From NCBI RefSeq assembly GCF_003369915.1, contig NC_046675.1, positions 868,001 through 932,000 on the forward strand: a stretch of DNA of 64,000 nucleotides, written 5' to 3'. The notes under the pieces are model-generated. The model was not told the DNA's origin, searched no databases, and saw only the letters and a program-made list of their open reading frames with translations. Of the stretch, positions 37,282-46,688 are shown piece after piece. How positions within the stretch are numbered: position 1 is the stretch's first letter; each line of letters opens with the position of its first letter. This DNA is from Drosophila miranda. Lineage: Eukaryota; Arthropoda; Insecta; Diptera; Drosophilidae. The translations under genes were made by a program, and so were the position numbers.

Positions 37282-37940
37282 AAGTCTCAGTCGAAGAGTC
37301 GAGAGTCCAGCGTCCAGCGTCCTGCGTCCGAAAACTCTTGTCCAAGATTTCGAGTGCTTTTCACAATTTTTTAGTGCTCTGATCCCCTTCCCTTCCCATT
37401 CCCTTTCCACTGCTTTGGCCTGTCTTTTGGCCCTTATTGAACGCCTTTCGGTTAGGTGTCAATGTGCAGCAGCAGCAGCAGAATTATGGCACAGGCAAAT
37501 GGTATTGGAAAACTTTGCCATGCCAGTAAATGGATATTACAATTTAGATTCAGCTCCTTGGGGCTGGGGGGAAAGGGAAAGCCATGAGAAAGAGCAGCCG
37601 AAAGGATGAGGCAGAACACATAGGAGGGATCCCACTACAGATGTATACGGACCTTGTGGAAGAAGGAGCAGGCTTCTAAATTCTTAATTCGAATATTAAT
37701 ATATCACTATAATAGCACTTCCTTCATAAATCATTTAAGATGGATATTTTTTGATAATTTTATTATAACTCAATTATTCTTTTTACATTTTTATATGCAG
37801 TGCATTTTACATATTATAGGATCAATCAGATGGTATATACATTTGAGTTTCGGTTCCATTTACTGGATATCCTTCCGCTTCCTTCGATCCCTATGGTGTT
37901 TCCTGCTCCACAATTTCCCAGTCTATAGATATATATGTTC

Positions 37941-37941
37941 G

Positions 37942-37969
<28 letters not shown>
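37941..37969. repeat. (TA)n simple repeat
   Basis: Uninterrupted TA run of about 28 bases. Confidence 0.95.
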
Positions 37970-37972
<3 letters not shown>

Positions 37973-38622
37973 GATAGAGTATTTCCTTCCTTCCCATTGA
38001 ATCCGAATCGAATCGGAGGAGAACGAACGCATACGCACACCGTGACATAAATCACAAAATCAACAACTAACACAAAACGGTATAAAAAATACACATTTTT
38101 GATTTATTGCCTGCTTCCTCCACCCTTTCTCGCCACATATATGTTCAGCCCCCAGCCCCTCCCCTAAGTAGACAGCTCAAAGGCCTAAACGTGGCCTAAA
38201 GCAAACAGAAGAAACACAGGGCCAAAACAAAACAAAGCCAGAAACCAGATATGAAAGAGGAGCAGAGGAGACCCCCCAAAAAATGGCGAGAGCCTTTTGA
38301 TTTGTGACTTGCGACTTTTCACGTAGCAATTTTCCCTCCAGCTCTACGCCACAGACACACGCACGCACGTGGAGAGGAAAATCTCCATAAAATGAAAATA
38401 TGAAAATAAAAATCACGCAACAGGATATTGAAACGTCACACATATGCCACAAGTGCCACAAGGCGAGACCTTGCTCAGAAGAGGGGGGAGTGTGGGTGTG
38501 GGTGTGGGGCAGACAGGACTTCATTCGGGTGGCATTAAAACTGTCAGTGGTGCAGATTGCCTGCGGTGGCTAAGGACAGCGACACCTACACTCACACCCA
38601 CACCCACACCTTCCAAACCAGA

Positions 38623-38647
38623 AACACACACACACACACACACACAC
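38623..38647. repeat. (AC)n simple repeat
   Basis: Uninterrupted AC run of about 24 bases. Confidence 0.95.
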
Positions 38648-40252
38648 GTGCATGATTTATTTGCCATTGCATTTATTTGTTTGTTGCAGCAGCATCGAAC
38701 GTGGGAGGGGGAGACACAGACACTGGGGCGTTTGTGTGTGCGCTAAGAGGAGAAAGTGAAATTGGCGCAAAAAACTGCGCAAAAAATTCGCCCGCAAACC
38801 CGTAAGCCCGTAAACAGTTGCAGCAGTTTCTTTAGCCTTATTTCGTCACGTCACCCTCTCCTCTCCCCCTCGAGCGAGCACGTCCTGCGAGAGCAGTGTC
38901 CTGCGGAGGAGGAGGAGGAGGAGCAGCAGTTGGCCAAAATACAGATAGAGGTGGGTCAGAAGGAGCAGGAGCAGCAGTTGGCTCTCGATTGTGAGTGGGT
39001 GAGAGAGAGAGTCCTGGATCCTGGCCAATTGTCAGACGCCGACTGATTGGAACTTTGAGCCTGCAGCAGCAGCTTCTGCTTCTGCCACAGTCAGAACGTG
39101 CAGCGAAAGTTTAAATAAACACAGGAGCAGGACTCACTCGATAGCGAAATAGGGAAACGGGAATAAGGACATGCTCAGGGGATGGGAATCCGAGTTAAAG
39201 TTGCGTGAAAGTGCCACAAAAACTGCCTGAAAAACAAGCGTAACCGGAGCTTTAATATACGTACCCTTGCAATCTCTCCTGCCCTGTGTCTTTTGTTTGT
39301 GGGAGTGTGTATGTGTGTATGTGTGTATGCGTGTCCTGAAAGCATATCCATTTCACGCACAAGTGCCGTGTGGTGGTCGTGGACTGGCACCCGAGTGTGA
39401 ACCGTGTGTCAAATCCATTAACCTTCTGTTTACTTTTCTACGTCCAGCCAGAGGCCAGAGGCCAGAAGCCAGGAGCCAGAGCCAGCAGCAGCCGCAAAAA
39501 ATCACAAGGAGCCACCCACTCGAAACACGAGGGAAAGGGAAAAGGGAATCAGGAGCAGGAGATGTCCGAGTGAAAGTGTTTTTGTGTGGCTGAAATTTGA
39601 TATTTTCACTAAATTGCGTTGCACACTTGAGGAGGTCCTTCCCTCTCCGGGCATAAATCTTACCTTGGTGTCTGGGGCGAGTGGTGCGGGGGAAATGGAG
39701 CAGCAAATCAACTCCCACCCGCACGTATCGGGGGGCAGCCACCCACCATCTCCACTAAACCTCTTGCCCCCCAAACTCAGTATGAAATGAGTATTAAGTT
39801 GACGTAAATTGCGGTCCATTACATTAACCAAAGGAAGCAGAGAGCCAGAAAGGGAGGGGGAAAGTCCAAGGGTGACCGTGGGAGGGGCGCTGCCAATTAA
39901 CCTCCGACCGCCTTCAATGAGTGTCTCCGCTAATTGCTTCTGTAGTTTCTCTGCAGCACCGGAAACAAAGCAATATCGATAGGAAAAGATGGATATGTGG
40001 AACGGGAGAGGTGTTCATTAGAAGATATATGGGCACATGTGTGTGTCGGTATATTAACAGGAATAAATACACTTCAATTGTTTTCAGTTCTTATAGTATA
40101 TAAATGGGTAATATGTGCTCTCCTTAGCGAGTATTATCGAATGTTTTTGTATGCCACGATCTGTATTTATGGTGTAATTCATTTCGTTTTGTGTCTTTTG
40201 TGTACATTGATGGTTCATCGAGTGATCATGTTAATCCCCTCAAAGCTCCAAT

Positions 40253-40958
40253 CTACTTGGTGGAGAGACGCGTGCGCTTGTTCCAGGAAAAGTTGACCCC
40301 GTAGCTCTTGAAGCGCTGCTTCTTGGGTTTTTGTCCTTTGTCGCTGTCTCTGTCGACATACCAACGCCAGCCATTGCGTTCACAGTAGGTGATGGCCTCG
40401 TTCTTGGATCCGAACTGCAAATTTAGATTGGACAACGGGTCGCCACTGTGGATAAAATGCGGGACAAGACTAGGACTAGTACTAGGCCATTAGTTACTGG
40501 GTCTGATCGCGATACTCACGAGGAGGCCCAGCCCATTAGGGGGTTCTCCCATCGCTCCCGATTGTCGAACTCAATCAGCCACTTGTTGAGGTAGTTTGTG
40601 CCGCTCTGCATGGCATTCTTGGGTGGTATGTGGATGCGCACACGACGCTCCTTCAGCTCCTGCGAGGGCACACCTGAAATGGGACTCAGATCTACGGCTG
40701 TGGGCACGGTGATCGTTCCACTCAATTTGCTGTGTTTCTCCAAGTCCTCGGGACGGGCCAAGGCCGTATTTAGGTCGAGTGGAGCATCGGTATCTTTAGA
40801 AGACGCGCAGCGGGAAGTAAATCTACAGCAAAACAATTGAACGATTTAACGAGGACGGTTAGCATCTCAAAGATGTGTGAGGGCGAGTAATAATATTTCA
40901 CCTACAACTGCAAGGAGGTGGCGGTAGTCCTGCACATTACTCGACGTAGGAGCGACAT
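40253..40958 (-). CDS. ND-18: NADH:ubiquinone oxidoreductase 18 kDa subunit (NDUFS4)
   Basis: Accessory subunit of mitochondrial respiratory complex I, on the matrix arm. Exons 40958-40906, 40822-40520 and 40445-40253 on the minus strand join to 182 residues, matching the family length. Exon 1 encodes a typical mitochondrial presequence (MSLLRRVMCRTTATSL), spliced with donor GTAGGT to LFTSRCASSKD. The mature protein has the NDUFS4 block (RVRIHIPPKNAMQSGT, WENPLMGWASSGDPLSNL) and the conserved C-terminus (YGVNFSWNKRTRLSTK). Both introns are short with good acceptors. The start codon is about 430 bases from that of the HP1-like gene, which is transcribed the other way. The frame is intact and the gene is probably functional. 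I recall the D. melanogaster gene as X-linked, so this may be a moved or additional copy. Confidence 0.95.
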
Positions 40959-41392
40959 TTCTCTCGCAAGTTCAATCTTACGTACGTACAATTTGGAACG
41001 GAACACAAATATCTCTTGTCACTCGGTTTTATTTTTCTTAGGGCTGGGACGAACCAACAAAAGAGAACTACTACTCACTGCAGTGAACGAACTACTTCAA
41101 ACAGTTAACCTTAATCGTTCTTTTGGTGCATATTCATTGTATGAACTGACACATCCGTATACTGTTCGTGTATTTGTATATCCGGCACCGTCTTTAGGGA
41201 CGCGGGCTCCACATTCACATCGATAACATACTATCGATAACAACACTTTTGATTGCAAATGAAATCGCATCCTTTTGCCATCCCTATGATAGAATTTACA
41301 GCGATTGCACATCACTACCAGATAAAAGCAGCATCATCGCACAAAAGCCGGAAACAGCTGGCAAACAAGATTCTTTATTCAAAAGTATTGGT
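40959..41392. promoter_or_regulatory. Divergent promoter between ND-18 and HP1-like gene
   Basis: The 434-base interval between two outward-facing start codons. It holds a perfect DRE core TATCGATA at 41232-41239 and a partial copy, ATCGATA, at 41219-41225. DREF/DRE promoters are common in Drosophila for housekeeping and mitochondrial genes. No TATA box is obvious. Confidence 0.6.
41219..41239. promoter_or_regulatory. Paired DRE motifs
   Basis: ATCGATA at 41219-41225 and the palindromic TATCGATA at 41232-41239, about one helical turn apart. The motif is read directly. Binding by DREF or BEAF-32 is inferred from known Drosophila promoters. Confidence 0.6.
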
Positions 41393-41953
41393 ATGTCTTT
41401 TTCGGTTGAACGCATAGAGGATAGACGTTCGCTGCACGGCCGAATAGAATACCTAATAAAGTGGAAGGGCTACCCACGGAGTCAGAACTCGTGGGAGCCA
41501 GAGGAGAACCTAGAGTGCGATGAACTTATTGCGGCCTTCGAGGCGTCCCTGAAGAAAAAGATGGAGTCCACGAAGCAGGCAAGGAAGCGTCGCAACACTG
41601 GACTCATCGGGGAGGAGCAGAATGGAGTAGCCGATGAGCCCGCCAAAAAGATTCCCCAGCAGGTCGGCTTTGAGCGTCACTTACAACCTGACAAGATATT
41701 GGGGGCCAACCACTCGCAGGGCCAACTCATGTACAAGATGAAGTGGAAGGGCAGCGATTATGTCGATATGGTGCCTTCCGAAAAAGCCAAAGAGCGATGC
41801 CCCCAGCTTGTCATTGAGTTCCTTGAGGAGCACCTTGTGTGTGATACTGATAGTGGTGACAATAGCGTACAGACTTCCAGTGGCGGTGGCACTGCTGGCG
41901 GAACAGACGAAGCAGAAGACGAGTCCGGTCCAGGCGCAAGTACCAATAACTAG
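41393..41953 (+). CDS. Intronless HP1-family chromodomain/chromoshadow protein
   Basis: Heterochromatin protein 1 family member of 186 residues. Residues 1-55 form a chromodomain (FSVERIEDRRSLHGRIEYLI then KWKGYPRS) with the aromatic cage conserved as F3, W24 and Y27, so methyl-lysine binding looks possible. Residues 56-90 are a basic hinge (KQARKRR). Residues 91-150 form a chromoshadow domain (GFERHLQPDKILGA; LMYKMKWKG; CPQLVIEFLEEHL). The last 35 residues are acidic and Gly/Ser-rich. Sequence is closest, from memory, to HP1b. Two chromoshadow positions differ from that pattern: the usual EERLTW reads EEHLVC, losing the tryptophan of the PxVxL-binding pocket. The ORF has no intron and could extend upstream in frame to 41249, but the ATG at 41393 matches HP1 N-termini. 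A retrogene origin is likely. Divergent to ND-18. Confidence 0.9.
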   Translation: MSFSVERIEDRRSLHGRIEYLIKWKGYPRSQNSWEPEENLECDELIAAFEASLKKKMESTKQARKRRNTGLIGEEQNGVADEPAKKIPQQVGFERHLQPDKILGANHSQGQLMYKMKWKGSDYVDMVPSEKAKERCPQLVIEFLEEHLVCDTDSGDNSVQTSSGGGTAGGTDEAEDESGPGASTNN

Positions 41954-42342
41954 GTGGACCAAAATCCAGAGAGGAAGACGAGGAGTTTTAAATATAGAGA
42001 CCGATGTTCATACGCTGCCGAATCAAACGGTGGTCTTCAGCTTCGAGACTTGTATGTTAATTAGTCTATAATTGTGGAGGACTTGCGTACGCTTTGCCAC
42101 GAAGCGATTCGTATCCGGTTGCCCCTCGCCAGACGGAGTTCTATCCAAACATTGCCGAGGGGTATTCGACACAGAGCCTCTCCCAGTCAGACAGAATCGT
42201 ATCCCAGCAGGACAGCAGGAAGCATCCCTTTCAAGATCCGAACCTAACAAACCATCGTCATCCCTCGACCTGACCATCGACAATTAGGACTTTGACTATG
42301 GCAACCAAGGGAGCGGCTACGGGGGCTACTAGACTCTAACTA
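41954..42342. other. Region with a possible degraded coding remnant
   Basis: Between the HP1-like stop and the inverted pseudogene. One plus frame around 42080-42260 and, after a frame change, 42285-42331 (FDYGNQGSGYGGY then TAG) read like a decayed Gly/Tyr-rich C-terminus of an RNA-binding protein. No intact gene is present and the identity is unproven. Confidence 0.25.
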
Positions 42343-42524
42343 GCCATGCGATTGCCCATCACTTCCTAATGTTGCGTGAACCAGTCCTTGTGGGGCACGT
42401 AGTGCCCCCCGATGCCGTAGTTGATGACCTGCATCCGCCCCGATCCCTCCAACTGGAGGCCACTCATGTCCCTCACTCGCCGAGCGATCCGACGCGTCAG
42501 GGTGTTGCTGAAGCGCTTCAGCCA
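42343..42524 (-). repeat. Left arm of inverted duplication of catalytic exon
   Basis: 182 bases that match, in opposite orientation, 43417-43568. The longest exact blocks run through CGGCGAGTGAGGGACATGAG and the following roughly 70 bases. The left arm keeps the HxD stretch that the right arm has lost. Confidence 0.85.
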
Positions 42525-43432
42525 GGCGCCCAAAACTGTGCGGGTCGGCGAGGAAGTCCGATTCGGCCATCCTTCGCTCTGCCATTTCGAGGATCCCGGC
42601 TATCTCCGAGTCGGAGAGGACGTCGTGGTAGACCACGACATAGGGATGCTCCCCCAGTAGCTCCATTTTGAGGGGCGCCAGGCGGAGAAAGGGCGTAGTC
42701 GTAAAGTTGTAGCAGCAGTGGAGTGCCTTAGGGGACTGCTCTCTGGAGAAGCCTCTGCATCCCCACTTCAATATAGCCACTTTGGAATTGTCCTTGGGCT
42801 CGCCCTGCGGGTGAATGGGTTATAAAATGTAATGATTGATGATCCCGGGACATACGTTATCCAAGACGGTGCTGGGCTCCTTCGTAATCAGCTGCTGGAC
42901 CTCCTCCCTGCGACGCAGGAGCACAGCGTCGGCGATGTTGTGCTTCAGGGCCCTATCAAGGATGGGCAGAGCCTCTGCATAGTGCTCTGGAAAATCAGGT
43001 GATTGGGTTCATTAGTTGAAGCAACTCCTCTTCAAGAATCCTCCATACTCGATTTGATGTACGTCTCTGCCAACAGCAACAGGACCTCTGCTTTATCCAC
43101 AGCCAGGGGTCCGGGCGTTTGGTTTCGCAGGCGCCTTTTCACTTCCTCCAGCCAAGGAACGGCTTCTTTGGCGTTTGTGGTCCTCGACAAGTGTTGGCCC
43201 ACAGCGAAATATCGCCAGTGGACATGCTGATGCTGCAGGGAAATATACGTGTGGGAATCAGGCATACATATATCACTTTTCCCTTGTTTTTGTACTCACT
43301 TGTATTTAATGCCGGCCAGCTGTCCCCTCATGATATGCTTCTCCTGGAGGCCGTAGATGTCCTGAATGCGGGCTATCCCATTGCACGCATCCTGCAGATC
43401 CAACTGCGTGGGGAGTTGGCTGAAGCGCTCTA
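42343..43432 (-). pseudogene. PH4-alpha pseudogene, inverted 5' and middle part
   Basis: Minus-strand remains of a PH4-alpha gene. From right to left: end of a P4Ha_N exon (43432-43300, DLQDACNGIARIQDIYGLQ), TPR exon (about 43232-43040, VHWRYFAVGQHLSRTTN), linker exon (about 42986-42858, HYAEALPILDRALKHN), and a catalytic exon (about 42805-42343) with FTTTPFLRLAPLKMELLG and a preserved NYGIGGHYVPHKDWFTQH. Defects: the TPR exon is in the wrong phase after its acceptor, there is a frameshift near 42545 where RTVLGAWL should read, a stop directly follows FTQH, and the exon ends abruptly at 42343 in unrelated sequence. The signal peptide and first exon are missing. The 3' part of the gene lies on the opposite strand immediately to the right. 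Confidence 0.82.
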
Positions 43433-43568
43433 GCAACGCCCTGACTCGTCGCATCGCTCGGCGAGTGAGGGACATGAGTGGCCTCCAGTTGGAGGGATCG
43501 GGGCGGATGCAGGTCATCAACTACGGCATCGGGCACCAACATCCGGAAGTGATGGGCAATCGCCTGGC
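43417..43568 (+). repeat. Right arm of inverted duplication of catalytic exon
   Basis: About 152 bases matching 42343-42524 in opposite orientation with one deletion of about 30 bases. Homology starts at TGGCTGAAGCGCT and ends at GGCAATCGC(C/A)TGGC, which marks the rearrangement breakpoints. Confidence 0.85.
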
Positions 43569-43929
43569 CACAGTCCTGTTCTATGTGAGTCGAGCACCTG
43601 CCACCGATCTCCCTTGCTAATCCTCCACCTTCCAGCTCACGGACGTGGAGCAGGGCGGCGCCACCATGTTCAATAAGGCCGAGCACAAGGTGCTGCCCCG
43701 TCGGGGCACCGCACTCTTCTGGTACGACCTTCACACGGACGGGGAGGGCGATTGGTCCACCACGCATGCCGCCTGCCCTATCATCGTGGGCTCCAAATGG
43801 GGTCCGTACTGTCATTGGATGTGGTTGCCATCTGCTATATCCCTCCCTTTTATTGCAGTGTTGACCCAATGGATACGCGAACGTAACCAGATCTTCATCA
43901 GGCCATGCCTGGGCCGCACCTCCGACTAG
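43417..43929 (+). pseudogene. PH4-alpha pseudogene, 3' part
   Basis: Plus-strand C-terminal remainder of the same broken gene. 43417-43584 holds a second copy of the catalytic exon segment (RIARRVRDMSGLQLEGSGRM, VINYGIG), but about 30 bases are deleted so that the HxD motif is gone and it reads NYGIGHQHPEVMGNRLATV. A donor GTGAGT, then exons 43636-43800 (LTDVEQGGATMFN; distal HAACPIIVGSK) and about 43859-43929 (LTQWIRERNQIFIRPC), follow the family pattern; the second donor (GTCCGT) is weak. With no 5' half and no iron-binding HxD, it cannot encode an active enzyme. Confidence 0.82.
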
Positions 43930-46358
43930 GATTAGCCCTCATTCAACTCGCATTTGGCACACAGACATGGGTACACGGATATAACAGGGACACGGATACT
44001 GCGGAGCAGTGCTCCACCTTTTGAGATGGGGAGCAATGTGCTTTTATGAGTATGTCTATCAGTCTCTGCACTTATCGGATTTTAAAAACTTTTGATAATG
44101 AACTCTTGCCCACCGCCATGCGACGTGTCAGTGGCAGCCATCAGACCTTTGGCACCCATCGCCCATCCCCTAACCCCAGCACCTACGCTGGCTCTGCAGT
44201 TTTGTTTAGTGCTCAGTCTCCCGAAAGCACCTTTTCGAGGGGAGGACCACATCACGTGTATATGTATCCGTGATCCTTTGGTAAGGACTCAAACAACCCC
44301 TGCCAGTCTTTTTTCTCCGAATCTTTGCAAGGATGATTTTTCAATAGTTGTATTCATCAAAACTTAGCTTAGTGCATATAAATAGTAAATCTCAAGGAAT
44401 TGGCCGGACCCAAGGATTGCCCAGGCCAAAGGCTACAGCTCGCGTGACAGTAATCGTGTCTCGAGCTGCGCACGGAATCGGGGAGCCGTGTGCAGGAGCC
44501 GGCGTGGAGTTCGCGATGTCAGCCGGTCAGGCGCCTGGAGTGGACAGCCGTCGTCGAACTCACACTCGCTCATATCAACCGGAAGACCAGAAGAGTGAAG
44601 ACCCTGGTAAACGATGGTGTCCCCGGGAACGCAAGAGGTATTCCTGGCCAACGCAGGGGGCGACCTACTAAAATGAAAGGAAAGGTTAAATAAGGTAAAT
44701 GAATAACTAATGACTAATTAACTTTACCTGTTGCGGTATGAGGAGCGGATCGCGGCATGGCAGTTTGTGGCCAGAGAGGTTCCTGGCCAATAGAGCTGGA
44801 GGGTATACAAAATAAAGAAGAAGAGCCTGGAAAAAAAGCCAATGGAAGAGATGAATAGGTGAGAAACCTATTCGCGGTACGGGAAGTCGATGTCGGTAAT
44901 GTATGCACCTGCGAAGCACTTACTTATATTATACCAGCTGCTGGCGCGATGCACGCGATCGTGGATGCAGTATCGATCCCTGAGTCTGAGTGCGTTCACT
45001 TTCTCTCCGTCTTCAAGAGCTTCTCCTAATTGAATTCTAATTGTCATTGATTTCAGCTCTTACTTTTGGAAGACATTTTGAATGCAGCGAAAGCCAAAAT
45101 GAAAGAGAGAGAATGCGTTGCAGAGGTTGTAACTTCGAAAGCAAACCAAATTTGCATTGTTATCCTCTTTGCAAAGAGAAGCCAAAGGAGCAACAGGAGG
45201 AGCCACAGCCACAGCTCCAGCTCCAACATCCTTTTTGCTCTTTTGACTCTGCTACAAATAAGCGGGGCATCAACTTTAATCACCTGCTTAATTAAATCAG
45301 TTTCCCCTGGCGACTGGCGTCGGGTCCAGCACTGGCCTAACTGGCATAACCCCTGTTCCTGCCATTGTTCGCTGTAGGATGCTCCTGTGTCCTGTGTTTT
45401 TGGTCCTGCATAAATTACGTGCTGCATAATCACCTACAAGCGTTCCATTTATTGTAAGCTCCTGGCAAGTGTCTTTTGCTCTCCAACTCCTCCCTCTCTT
45501 GTGGAGTTTTTCTTGGCTTTGGCTTCACTTTTTGTTTTTGTTTTTTTCCTATCCTTGCTGCTGGTCGCTGATGTCCGTCCGATAAAGTTCTTAAATCATT
45601 TACGTTTTCCTCGCTTGCCCTGCCTTTGCTTTTCTTTTGTTTTTTCCGCGATGCGGTTTTCATTTGCTCTGTTCCGAGTTCTGTTTTTATCTTGATTCTG
45701 ATTTAGATTCAGATTTATGTTTTTTAATTCCATTAGCGAGCCATTTACCTCCGCAAGAACGCTCTGGTACTCTGCAAAGGGAGGGGGGGAGAGGGAAAAG
45801 TGTTTAAAAAGAATTTAACGATCTGTGAATTGTGATATGATGGAAGAGATACAAACGACAAAAACATGGTGTTCTATAGGATCTTATAGCTTAATATGCG
45901 AGATTTTGATTAGCATTTGTTTAAAGGACTTTTGGCACTCTATCTCTTAAATTTTTACCAGCCAGCATTCGGTTTCGGTTGAAGTTTTACATAAAATCGA
46001 TCGATCCATTCGCAGGACACAAGGACACACTTCCAGAGGCCAGAGGCGAGAGGCCAGCGAGAACAAGAACGCACTCCTCGACAATAAAACGCCAGAATCA
46101 ACAATTATGTTAATTCATTTTGTGGGTCAATGTCTCGCACACACACAAAGGGCACACACACTCGCTCCCATACACATTTACATTGAGCTGTATTTTATGG
46201 CCGCTTCTTGGCCAACTGTCAGCACACTCTTGGCCAGAAGACGAAGGAGGAGCAGGAGGAGTAGGCCAATAAGAAGGAGAAGCAGACAGTTGCAGTGGCA
46301 AAATAAATTAACATTATTTATGATTTTTAGTGCTTAACATTTCTCGCATTTCTGTAAG

Positions 46359-46451
46359 CTGTTAACATGGTTTCATTTCCCCTTCTGTTAAAGGTTAACA
46401 GTGCGAGCTCTCTGTTAGGCTAACAGACCAACACGACTCTCTCGCTGTTAG
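46359..46451. promoter_or_regulatory. Cluster of CTGTTA/TAACAG sites including two perfect palindromes
   Basis: Six CTGTTA cores in 93 bases: 46359-46366, the palindrome CTGTTAAAGGTTAACAG at 46385-46401 (two cores), the palindrome CTGTTAGGCTAACAG at 46412-46426 (two cores) and 46445-46451. The core fits the CNGTTA consensus known for Drosophila Ovo/Shavenbaby. The motif and symmetry are direct; the binding factor is inferred. Confidence 0.4.
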
Positions 46452-46653
46452 CACTCTCTCACTCTCACGGGACTTGATGGTCCGAGTGCGCATGCCTCTT
46501 TCTTTCACTCACACACCTCTGCGGTGGGGTCTCGACACGTGCTTTCTTCGTCTTCCGTCGTATATATAATGTACTGTACCTTACGCATCCACCAATCTAC
46601 CTGCGTCAGTCCCCCATTCCTTTGATGTCCGCCCCCCTTCTATTGCCGTATGT

Positions 46654-46656
<3 letters not shown>

Positions 46657-46684
<28 letters not shown>
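46657..46684. repeat. (CT)n simple repeat
   Basis: Uninterrupted CT run of about 28 bases at the start of a long pyrimidine-rich zone. Confidence 0.95.

Positions 46685-46688
<4 letters not shown>

Larger units (their letters stand above)
35768..40252. other. Non-coding region with simple repeats
   Basis: No convincing exons. Notable tracts are TCCATG repeats at about 37253-37281, a (TA)n run at 37941-37969, an (AC)n run at 38623-38647, and GAGGAG/GAGCAG runs near 38907-38975. The open frames here are driven by those repeats. Confidence 0.55.

Noticed and set aside
44433-44919. Possible small secreted protein on the minus strand (signal-like segment plus Cys-containing exon)
   Set aside because: The splice junctions give a stop or conflicting phases, and no family pattern is recognisable.
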